A stretch of DNA of 8,959 bases from positions 1-8,959 of the forward strand of contig JAEOUN010000020.1 of NCBI GenBank assembly GCA_016839245.1, written 5' to 3'. The notes under the pieces were generated by a model. That model was not told the DNA's origin. It saw only the letters and a program-made list of their open reading frames with translations, and searched no databases. Position 1 is the first letter of the stretch. Every line of letters starts with the position of its first letter. Position numbers and translations under genes: made by a program. This DNA comes from Candidatus Thorarchaeota archaeon. Its GTDB lineage: Archaea; Asgardarchaeota; Thorarchaeia; Thorarchaeales; Thorarchaeaceae. Positions 1 to 6,028 of this stretch are shown in pieces.

Positions 1-93
1 GAAGAAAGTACTACTGCGCTCCCTGGTGGGAAGATTATGAGACGACTTGGGCTTCGTCCAAGAGCTGGATGCGAATCGTGCCGAGACATCTAA
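1..93 (+). CDS. 3' end of an unrecognised protein gene (partial)
   Basis: Frame 1 is open from the window edge to a TAA at 91-93 and gives 30 C-terminal residues, including GGKIMRRLGLRPRAGCESC and ending CRDI. The end is basic and carries a CxxC pair (Cys-Glu-Ser-Cys), which could bind a metal, but no family is recognisable. Frame 3 is also open to a TAG around 105 but would be very tryptophan-rich, and the minus strand is open too, so the frame choice rests on codon look only. The stop lies 49 bp before the first methyltransferase and a T-run follows it. It may be the gene preceding the methyltransferase pair; whether it belongs functionally with them cannot be seen. Confidence 0.4.
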   Translation, partial: EESTTALPGGKIMRRLGLRPRAGCESCRDI

Positions 94-108
94 CAGCAAA
101 CTAGTCAA

Positions 109-114
109 TTTTTT
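109..114 (+). terminator. T-run, possible archaeal terminator
   Basis: Six consecutive T residues lie 16 bases after the TAA of the upstream partial gene and before the methyltransferase start. Archaeal RNA polymerase commonly terminates at short T-runs, so this could end the upstream transcript. The same AT-rich stretch lies ~30 bp before the ATG at 143 and could instead act as a weak TATA-like element. No stem-loop precedes it. Confidence 0.3.
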
Positions 115-118
115 AGTC

Positions 119-132
119 AGATAGTCCTATCT
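119..132. repeat. Small perfect inverted repeat before the methyltransferase pair
   Basis: AGATAG and CTATCT are separated by two bases (TC) and lie 10 bp upstream of the ATG at 143. A site of this size just upstream of a methyltransferase start could be an operator, as controller proteins use in restriction-modification loci, but no controller gene is visible and a repeat this short can occur by chance. Confidence 0.3.
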
Positions 133-142
133 CTTAAATGCA

Positions 143-1237
143 ATGCACGAGTCTAAGTCCAAGATGAACACCTCTCAACAACAAAAACAGAAAATTGAAT
201 TCAGACATTTTGAGAAGGTGATTAATCCTCGTTCCATCCATGGTATCTATCCATATAGAGGGAAGATGTCTGCACTGGACGCATCACATGTAATTTCTCA
301 GCTCCCTGTTGATCTTACTCTTTTAGATCCTTTTTGTGGAACAGGAACAATTGTGTACGAAGCTCAAATCCATGGAATGAATGCAATAGGTGTAGATAAC
401 AATCCCTTAGCTTGCACTATTGCATCCGGAAAGACACAACCAATTGATCAATTAACAACAATCTCTCAATTAAAAAAAGCAATACAAAATGCTCAATCCC
501 TTCAATATGTTCCTAATATGCCAACTACTCCTGCACGATATTTTCATGCAGATACTGCGAACCAAATAATGCGTATCCTATCAGTATCCGGGGATTTTTC
601 GTCATATCTACTCTCGTGTTTCTATGGAGCTATCTGTCTTGCTGCTCGAGCATGCAATCACTGGTTATGGACATCTACCTCGATTGGTAGGATCAACCCA
701 CCATTACGAAAGGTGGATTTCTATTCCATGCTTTTGAAAAAAGCTAAGAAACATATTTCGTACATTCGAGGTACACCACCTGCTCAAATCTTCAACTATG
801 ATGCACGAAATATTGGCGACATTCTCCCTCCTAAATCGATTGATGTAATATATACAAGTCCTCCTTATTTTGATGCCTTGGATTACACTGGTTATTATAC
901 AAAGTTAGTAATGGAAATATTAGAAATTGATCGAGCTCAAGTTAGAGAGGGACTCATCCAACGCTATTCAACTTACAAACAGGAGATGAAAAAGGCTCTC
1001 TATGCTCTTGATACTGTACTACATAGCAAATCGTTGGTCATATTCGTTGTGGGTGATCGAATGGTTCATAGAAAACTCATCCACGGCTCAGATTTTTTCA
1101 AGGCCATTGCTCCTTGGGATGACCCCTATGTTGTAGAACGAGAATATACAAAGACCGCAAGCGGACTATGGGATATGATAAACACGACCAATCGAAAGGA
1201 GCAGGTCATAGTCTGGGATTTGGGAGGAAGGAGGTAG
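143..1237 (+). CDS. DNA methyltransferase (N4-cytosine/N6-adenine type), motif I first
   Basis: Amino-methyltransferase of 364 residues, predicted to move a methyl group from S-adenosylmethionine to the exocyclic amine of cytosine or adenine in DNA. Residues 34-41 (GIYPYRGK) resemble the motif X/substrate-entry segment. DPFCGTGT at 62-69 is the SAM-binding motif I, followed by GVDNNPLA (83-90) and a Lys-Thr typical of this methylase group. The catalytic motif IV is TSPPYF at 238-243, followed by DYTG. Motif I comes before motif IV, with ~170 residues between, opposite to the next gene. SPPY rather than DPPY favours N4-cytosine, but this is not decisive. The start could be ATG 143 or ATG 164; neither has a clear ribosome binding site, and a leaderless transcript is possible. 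It overlaps the next methyltransferase by one base, implying co-translation. The motif I context also resembles tRNA Trm-G10 methylases, but the SPPY...DYTG segment fits DNA methylases better. Confidence 0.85.
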   Translation: MHESKSKMNTSQQQKQKIEFRHFEKVINPRSIHGIYPYRGKMSALDASHVISQLPVDLTLLDPFCGTGTIVYEAQIHGMNAIGVDNNPLACTIASGKTQPIDQLTTISQLKKAIQNAQSLQYVPNMPTTPARYFHADTANQIMRILSVSGDFSSYLLSCFYGAICLAARACNHWLWTSTSIGRINPPLRKVDFYSMLLKKAKKHISYIRGTPPAQIFNYDARNIGDILPPKSIDVIYTSPPYFDALDYTGYYTKLVMEILEIDRAQVREGLIQRYSTYKQEMKKALYALDTVLHSKSLVIFVVGDRMVHRKLIHGSDFFKAIAPWDDPYVVEREYTKTASGLWDMINTTNRKEQVIVWDLGGRR

Positions 1238-1239
1238 TG
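1222..1239 (+). promoter_or_regulatory. Shine-Dalgarno site and TAGTG stop/start overlap
   Basis: The last codons of the first methyltransferase contain a purine-rich run, GGGAGGAAGGAGG, at 1222-1234. GGGAGG (1222-1227) lies nine bases before GTG 1237, which shares its G with the TAG stop (1235-1237). This supports the GTG start of the second methyltransferase rather than the ATG at 1168, and suggests ribosomes re-initiate from one gene to the next. Confidence 0.65.
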
Positions 1240-2061
1240 ACAAAGCATCTCGTCGTCATTGGCGACAGTCGTTCCATGAATTTGATTCCTGATGAATCCG
1301 TTCATCTTGTTGTAACATCACCGCCATATTGGCAATTGAAAGACTATGGAAATGAGTATGCTATAGGGCAGTCATCTGGCAGCTACGAAGAATATCTTGA
1401 ATCCATATGTGCAGTATTCAGAGAATGTGTGAGGGCTTTGAAACCAGATGGAAAACTAATCGTGAATATTATGCCATTACTGCTTCCAGGGAAGCGCTCA
1501 AAATTTAATCGACGCGTCACTAAATCTGTTCTTACAGATCTTGAGATGTTTATGACTTCACTTGACAATATGTACTTCCACTCTCTCTACATCTGGGACA
1601 AGCGAAAGGCTGTAAGATTTAGTTCATGGGGATCCTACCCGTATCCTCCAAATCTATTATCGACGTATCCCTATGAATGGATTATTGTCTTCTCAAAGAG
1701 TGGAAAACGAGCTCCGGTAGAGCGGTCAATAAAGGAAGAATCCGCAATCACTCATGAAGAATTTACAAATTGGGTTCAGAATTCAATTTGGGATATTCAA
1801 CCTGTTTCTGCCAAACTAGCCCGCCATCCTGCACCTTTTCCTGAAGAGCTCCCTCGAAGATGTATTCGACTCTATTCCTTTGTGGGTGATACGGTCCTTG
1901 ATCCATTTGCTGGTAGTGGAACGACTCTACGAGTTGCTCGCGAGTTAGGAAGAAATTCAATTGGTTATGAGATCAATCCAGACTTTATTCCAATAATTAA
2001 AGAAAAGATTGGAATTGACGAGTACGACAAATACGACTTTTTCGAGCTTCGTTATACTTAA
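1237..2061 (+). CDS. DNA methyltransferase, beta-class, probably N4-cytosine
   Basis: From GTG 1237 this is a 274-residue SAM-dependent DNA methyltransferase. Catalytic motif IV is near the N-terminus (TSPPYW at 27-32) and SAM-binding motif I is near the C-terminus (DPFAGSGTT at ~222-230, after HPAPFPEELPRRCI). This is the permuted beta-class order; TSPPYW is typical of N4-cytosine enzymes. The segment between (~60-200) would hold the target-recognition region. The frame is open back to an ATG at 1168, but the extra residues lie inside the end of the upstream gene. I prefer GTG 1237 because it overlaps the upstream TAG as TAGTG and GGGAGG at 1222-1227 is well placed as a Shine-Dalgarno site. 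The two genes are almost certainly co-transcribed and translationally coupled. No nuclease gene follows; the next gene is a flavoprotein. Confidence 0.88.
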   Translation: MTKHLVVIGDSRSMNLIPDESVHLVVTSPPYWQLKDYGNEYAIGQSSGSYEEYLESICAVFRECVRALKPDGKLIVNIMPLLLPGKRSKFNRRVTKSVLTDLEMFMTSLDNMYFHSLYIWDKRKAVRFSSWGSYPYPPNLLSTYPYEWIIVFSKSGKRAPVERSIKEESAITHEEFTNWVQNSIWDIQPVSAKLARHPAPFPEELPRRCIRLYSFVGDTVLDPFAGSGTTLRVARELGRNSIGYEINPDFIPIIKEKIGIDEYDKYDFFELRYT

Positions 2062-2065
2062 GGCT

Positions 2066-2076
2066 AAAATATATTT
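2066..2076 (+). promoter_or_regulatory. TATA-like box of the geranylgeranyl reductase gene
   Basis: AAAATATATTT stands just after the stop of the second methyltransferase. An archaeal start site ~25 bp downstream would fall near 2098, giving a leader of ~60 nt before ATG 2161. The leader contains a palindrome and GGGAGG at 2145-2150. No BRE can be confirmed. Confidence 0.45.
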
Positions 2077-2119
2077 GAGAATAAGGGTGACTAACAAATA
2101 CCGTGTCTATCAAATTCAT

Positions 2120-2133
2120 TTTGCATGTGCAAA
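2120..2133. repeat. Palindrome in the leader of the reductase gene
   Basis: TTTGCA and TGCAAA form a perfect inverted repeat around a two-base centre (TG). It lies between the predicted start site (~2098) and the ATG at 2161, where an archaeal repressor could block elongation or initiation. It could equally be a weak RNA hairpin. No regulator gene is adjacent. Confidence 0.35.
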
Positions 2134-2160
2134 TTCTGGTTGTAGGGAGGATAATGTGAA

Positions 2161-3372
2161 ATGCGCAATGATGTTATCATTGTAGGAGCTGGTCCCGCAG
2201 GCTCAGTTGCAGCCTACGAGTGTGCACGAAAAGGACTTGATACACTCATCTTAGAGAAAGCGTCTTTGCCCAGAGAGAAACCTTGTGGTGGAGCTGTCAT
2301 GTATAGGGGAATTAAAATTCTCAATGGGCAAATTCCATCTAGAATAATCGAGCAGAAAATTCATGGGCTCAGATTTGTCCTTCCACAGGGTCACACTTCT
2401 GAATTTGTATCTGACAAATTGATTGGAATAACTGTCTTTCGTGAACGATTTGATGAATATGTTGCCCGAAGAGCCTCTGAAGCGGGTGCTGAGTTAATAG
2501 AGAATGCCAGAGTAATTGATGTATCTACATCTGATGAAGGTGCTACAGTCAGGCTTCAAGATGGTCGTGAATTCACATCTGATTTTCTAATCGGAGCTGA
2601 TGGTGTGAATTCCATCGTAAGTAGAGCACTTGGTCTTCGTCCGAAACGAAATGACCTTCTCAAAGTTGGTCTTGGAATGGAATCTGACTTTTTTGTTGGT
2701 GAAGAAGGTGTGCTTAAAGCCACTAATAATAATCCCTCAGTACTGGAGATTGTTCCTGTTCCTGATCGATACAGCTATGGTTGGGTATTTCCAAAACGTG
2801 AACATCTTGCGATAGGAATTGCTGGATCTGGTATCTATATGCGAAGATTGCGTTCAAACTTTGATAGATTTTGTAGCGATATGCAGAAGCGTCTTGGTGT
2901 AAAGCTAAAACTAGAGAAACGCCGGACGAGTTTTCTGGGTGGTGATGGATTAGGGAGTACGAACGTCGCAACAAGAGCTATTCTCGTTGGAGATGCTGCC
3001 GGGTTTGTGGATCCCATGATGGGTGAAGGAATTGCATATGCCATGCACTCTAGTATCTTTGCAAGTGAAGTGATCGAACATGCAATTGAAACAGAGCAGT
3101 ATGATGAAAAGGCTCTTGATGAGTATCACACCCTTTGTAGAAAGGAATTTGCTGACAACTTTCAGATGGCTGCCTGGGCAGGCGCAAAGGGCACTTCGTT
3201 TGCAGAGAGTCTTCTATCTAAGGCAAATGGTCACAAACTGGCTGCGGACATAATGGCGATGGTTGCACGAGGTGACATTGGATATTCAGAGATACCTGCA
3301 GCGGTAATTCGGAGACTTCCAAGGGAGCTTCCAGGAATTATTCGTCACATCGTTCAATCGCACAGAACATAA
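2161..3372 (+). CDS. Geranylgeranyl reductase family FAD-dependent oxidoreductase
   Basis: A 403-residue flavoprotein. In archaea this family reduces double bonds of the geranylgeranyl chains of membrane lipids at the inner face of the membrane. Dinucleotide-binding motif GAGPAG is at 9-14, with acidic Glu32 ending the second strand (LILEK) as expected for FAD. PCGG at 41-44 is the cysteine-containing signature near the flavin in this family. FRERFDEYVARRA follows at ~93-105, GADGVNS at 145-151 and YGWVFPK at 206-212. The second FAD motif, GDAAGFVDPMMGEGI, is at 277-291. Length is usual for the family. GGGAGG at 2145-2150 lies 10 bases before the ATG; an ATG at 2154 is followed at once by TGA and is not the start. 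Some homologues act in chlorophyll or other isoprenoid metabolism, so the exact substrate is inferred from the archaeal setting. Confidence 0.85.
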   Translation: MRNDVIIVGAGPAGSVAAYECARKGLDTLILEKASLPREKPCGGAVMYRGIKILNGQIPSRIIEQKIHGLRFVLPQGHTSEFVSDKLIGITVFRERFDEYVARRASEAGAELIENARVIDVSTSDEGATVRLQDGREFTSDFLIGADGVNSIVSRALGLRPKRNDLLKVGLGMESDFFVGEEGVLKATNNNPSVLEIVPVPDRYSYGWVFPKREHLAIGIAGSGIYMRRLRSNFDRFCSDMQKRLGVKLKLEKRRTSFLGGDGLGSTNVATRAILVGDAAGFVDPMMGEGIAYAMHSSIFASEVIEHAIETEQYDEKALDEYHTLCRKEFADNFQMAAWAGAKGTSFAESLLSKANGHKLAADIMAMVARGDIGYSEIPAAVIRRLPRELPGIIRHIVQSHRT

Positions 3373-3417
3373 CCGACGTGAAAACCTTCTTAGGTACATA
3401 CGAGAGATGCTGTATTT

Positions 3418-4413
3418 ATGAGATACCACGTCCTCGTCATCATACTTATCCTCCTCATACAAATCCCTTCTATCCACAGCCACCAAACTAGTTATACTCC
3501 AACCTTTGATGGCGACTCTGCATTTAATTATCTATTAGAACAGTGTGAATTTGGTCCTCGTCCTCCTGGTTCTCAGAATCTAAGTAACTGTAGACAATTC
3601 ATTTGTGATGAACTTGTATCTCTAGGTTGGACTGTATTACTGCAAAATTTCACTTATCATAACACAGAGTGTTCCAATATCGTTGCTAGGTGGACAAACT
3701 CCTCTGAATCTCCATTATTACTTGGTACTCACTATGATACTCGGCCTAATGCTACAGAAGACAGTCTCATTAATCAATCAAAAGCAATTATTGGCGCGAA
3801 TGATGGTGCAAGTGGTACTGCTGTGTTGCTCGAGCTTGCTCGAATCTTGTCTGAATCTGTTCGACCTTTGGTCGAACTTGTCTTTTTTGATGCAGAAGAC
3901 TCTGGTGAACTAAATGGCTGGGAGTGGATTCGTGGATCTACTCATTATGTTTCGGAACTGTCTGTGGAAAGAAAGATGTCAATTCATGCTATGATTCTTG
4001 TTGATATGGTTGGAGATGCTGACCTGCAAATTCCAAAAGAAAGTAGTTCGACTAATTCACTTCAAAATGATATATGGGATATTGCTAAATCATTGGATTA
4101 TAGTGAAACCTTTCTAGACACGACTAGTTACTCTATTCTTGACGACCACAGACCTTTCTTAGATGCCGGGATTCCAGCTCTTGATTTGATACAAATTCCC
4201 TTCCCTTGGTATTGGCATACTCTTGAGGATACCCCTGATAAATGTAGTAATGCAAGTCTCCAGATTGTTGGTGAGGTGCTTGAAACATTTATTGTTGAAT
4301 ATGATCTTGAAGGCTCCACGTATGCAATGGATCCTCCCTACCTTCTCTACGGATCCTTTATTGTGCTTGTTCTCCTGATAATCTCTGTCGTCTATATTCG
4401 ATTAAAACGTTAA
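3418..4413 (+). CDS. Membrane-anchored M28 peptidase / glutaminyl cyclase-like enzyme
   Basis: A 331-residue zinc enzyme of the M28 fold. Residues 4-19 form a hydrophobic signal peptide and 307-327 a C-terminal membrane helix followed by basic RLKR, so the catalytic domain should face outside. Expected metal and active-site residues are present: His105 (GTHYDTR), Asp129 (GANDGASG), Glu160/Asp161 (FFDAED), Asp196 (VDMVGD), Asp242/Asp243 (LDDHRPF) and His267 (YWHTLEDT). The DAED...YWHT pattern and DDHRPFL followed by GIPALDLI resemble animal glutaminyl-peptide cyclotransferase more than ordinary M28 aminopeptidases, so it may form N-terminal pyroglutamate or cleave peptides; this is undecided. 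Six N-glycosylation sequons (Asn 54, 77, 94, 111, 119, 278) fit an external location. It follows the reductase by 45 bp; no strong ribosome binding site is seen. Confidence 0.85.
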   Translation: MRYHVLVIILILLIQIPSIHSHQTSYTPTFDGDSAFNYLLEQCEFGPRPPGSQNLSNCRQFICDELVSLGWTVLLQNFTYHNTECSNIVARWTNSSESPLLLGTHYDTRPNATEDSLINQSKAIIGANDGASGTAVLLELARILSESVRPLVELVFFDAEDSGELNGWEWIRGSTHYVSELSVERKMSIHAMILVDMVGDADLQIPKESSSTNSLQNDIWDIAKSLDYSETFLDTTSYSILDDHRPFLDAGIPALDLIQIPFPWYWHTLEDTPDKCSNASLQIVGEVLETFIVEYDLEGSTYAMDPPYLLYGSFIVLVLLIISVVYIRLKR

Positions 4414-4426
4414 TTCCATGTTACAA

Positions 4427-4436
4427 GCTTTTAAAC
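4427..4436 (+). promoter_or_regulatory. Possible TATA-like element before the WD40 gene
   Basis: GCTTTTAAAC lies ~50 bp before TTG 4484 in the 70-bp gap after the M28 gene. A start site ~25 bp downstream would leave a leader of about 25 nt containing GGTGA at 4473-4477. The resemblance is only moderate and read-through from upstream is equally possible. Confidence 0.3.
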
Positions 4437-4483
4437 GGAAAATTCACTATCTAGCTATGGTACTCAGTTTGCGGTGAATCAGT

Positions 4484-5365
4484 TTGGAGCAGACCCTTCT
4501 ATATCAATATGCCAATGGTTTTCCATCACCTATCACGTGTCTCTCTATTGGTCCAAAAGGGCGACATCTAGCTTATGGAGCAACTGATTCGACGATAACT
4601 GTTATAGACGCGCGAACAGGCAAGAAAAAACAGACAATCACTGGACATGAAAGTAAAATTACAGGTGTATCGTTCAAAGATAATAGATACCACTTGCTCT
4701 CATGTAGTTGGGATCAGACCACCCGTCTATGGGATACAAAGGAGAACGATGAACCGATTATCTTGCGACACAACTCAGAGGTAAAAGCCTTGGCGACAGC
4801 TTTGGACCAAAGTAAGGGTGCCGCTGGTGCCTTAGATGGCGAAGTCAAGGTGTTCTCATTAAATACATTGAAAAACCTCAGAAACCTTCAGGCACATCAA
4901 TCAGAAATCACAGGTGTAGCATTCATAGATAATGGAACTAAACTTGTCACCAGCTCTTGGAATGGTGAATGTAAAATTTGGGATTTAAGCTCTTATGAGC
5001 TTGTTCAGGAATTGCCAATACAGAATGATCACATTCGTTCCATAGCTGCCACACCTGATGGTGTTCGTTTTGTTCTAGGACTACATAGCGGCACAATATT
5101 ATCATTCAATTTGGAGCAACCATCAGAGATAGGCAAGCTCAAAGGACACACTGATGTTGTTGAGGCTCTATCAATTGACTCAACAGGAGACCGACTTGTA
5201 TCAGGAAGTTGGGATAGGACACTTCGTCTATGGTCTCTCAACAGCATGAAGGAGATATCGTCTGGTTCTCTCCTGACTGGAATTACAGCTGTTGAATGGT
5301 CTCCAACGAATGAGGTAGTTTATTCAGGGGACTTCTCTGGTACACTTATCTCTTGGAGTATCTAG
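4484..5365 (+). CDS. WD40 repeat protein, single seven-bladed propeller
   Basis: A 293-residue protein made almost wholly of WD40 repeats; I count seven, beginning near residues 17, 59, 101, 142, 184, 226 and 267. The best preserved have GH or AH followed later by a Ser-Trp-Asp/Asn turn and a terminal WD or W: SCSWDQTTRLWD (73-84), SSWNGECKIWD (157-167) and SGSWDRTLRLW (240-250). Seven blades close one beta-propeller, so this is a stand-alone scaffold, probably cytoplasmic; no signal peptide, membrane helix or enzymatic domain is present. It starts at TTG, because TGA at 4475-4477 closes the frame upstream and the only internal Met is at residue 255. GGTGA at 4473-4477 lies six bases before TTG. 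WD40 proteins mediate protein contacts; the partner cannot be told. It is convergent with the next gene, 24 bp away. Confidence 0.88.
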   Translation: MEQTLLYQYANGFPSPITCLSIGPKGRHLAYGATDSTITVIDARTGKKKQTITGHESKITGVSFKDNRYHLLSCSWDQTTRLWDTKENDEPIILRHNSEVKALATALDQSKGAAGALDGEVKVFSLNTLKNLRNLQAHQSEITGVAFIDNGTKLVTSSWNGECKIWDLSSYELVQELPIQNDHIRSIAATPDGVRFVLGLHSGTILSFNLEQPSEIGKLKGHTDVVEALSIDSTGDRLVSGSWDRTLRLWSLNSMKEISSGSLLTGITAVEWSPTNEVVYSGDFSGTLISWSI

Positions 5366-5389
5366 TGTGTCTTCTTTGAGAATTCCTCT

Positions 5390-5968
5390 CTAGATTTTAG
5401 CCCGAATATCAATTCTAAGAAATCCTTCTTTGTTCCAGATCAGACGTATTCGATCATATCTCTGGTTTAAAGGCATTTTTCCATCTGCATCGACTTTTAG
5501 TGGTTCTCCCCTTAAAATCTTAGATATCTCATTTGCCAACTTGTTTCTACTGAATTTATCAAAAGGTATTGGTAGATGTGTTTTGTCCCAAAGCGTAATA
5601 GTAACTGCACGATCAGATAGTCTTGCAAGGGGTTGTGAATAAATGGCACAACCTCTCTTGAAAAATGGTGTCTTTTCCCTCATACTTCGTATTGTAATCG
5701 ATAATTTTCTATGTCGTGCAATCTCAGAACAGGCAGTCTTAACAATATCTGCAAGATATTCGGGTCTCTTATCGAATTGGTCAAAAAACTGCTCACTTAT
5801 AGCTTCAACAATCTTTGATGGTTTTGAAAGATGATTCTTCAATGATGTCTTTATGACCCAGTTTGTTGCATTGGCATAGCGATTTAATTCTTCTTCGAAA
5901 AGTATCTGTTTTTCCTTTGTTAGTACAACACTCTGTAATTTGAGGATTGTAGACTCCATATCTGACAT
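5390..5968 (-). CDS. TnpB-like N-terminal domain protein without RuvC nuclease
   Basis: A 192-residue protein whose whole length resembles the part of TnpB (IS200/IS605 OrfB) before the RuvC nuclease. Residues 6-38 match the TnpB start (LTKEKQILFEEELNRYANATNW, compared with PTKEQ...RF..A.N). YLADIVKTACSEIARHR at 71-87 resembles the helical REC segment. PFFKRGCAIY at 101-110 and TITLWDKTHLPIPF at 123-136 resemble the strands after it. YDRIRLIWNKEGFLRIDIR at 171-189 resembles the last strand pair (DGKFYLHVTVE-like) that in TnpB leads directly into the catalytic GIDLG. Here the gene stops. The 24 bp beyond, and the other frames reaching into the WD40 gene, show no RuvC remnant. It may be a degraded transposon gene or a retained nucleic-acid-binding protein. 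The frame is intact. ATG 5968 is the first start; Met4 is an alternative. The family call is by eye. Confidence 0.65.
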   Translation of the reverse strand: MSDMESTILKLQSVVLTKEKQILFEEELNRYANATNWVIKTSLKNHLSKPSKIVEAISEQFFDQFDKRPEYLADIVKTACSEIARHRKLSITIRSMREKTPFFKRGCAIYSQPLARLSDRAVTITLWDKTHLPIPFDKFSRNKLANEISKILRGEPLKVDADGKMPLNQRYDRIRLIWNKEGFLRIDIRAKI

Positions 5969-6004
5969 AAAACCACATCAATTGAATCAGTACAGTTGGT
6001 CTAA

Positions 6005-6014
6005 TCAATATAGC
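6005..6014 (-). promoter_or_regulatory. Possible TATA-like box for the TnpB-like gene
   Basis: On the minus strand, the 60-bp gap between the nucleotidyltransferase stop and ATG 5968 contains GAGCTATATTGATT. A start site ~25 bp downstream would fall near 5983, giving a very short leader. This would let the TnpB-like gene be transcribed independently of the upstream nucleotidyltransferase gene. Only the TATATT core supports it. Confidence 0.3.
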
Positions 6015-6028
6015 TCAAGAACTAGTAC

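Noticed and set aside
1168..1236. N-terminal extension of the second methyltransferase from ATG 1168
   Set aside because: It overlaps the conserved end of the first methyltransferase by 70 bases, while GTG 1237 has a well-placed Shine-Dalgarno site and a TAGTG coupling.
5805..6008. Short open frames opposite or overlapping the TnpB-like gene (also around 5430-5834 on the plus strand)
   Set aside because: They are out-of-frame shadows with no recognisable motifs; the 192-residue minus-strand frame explains the region.
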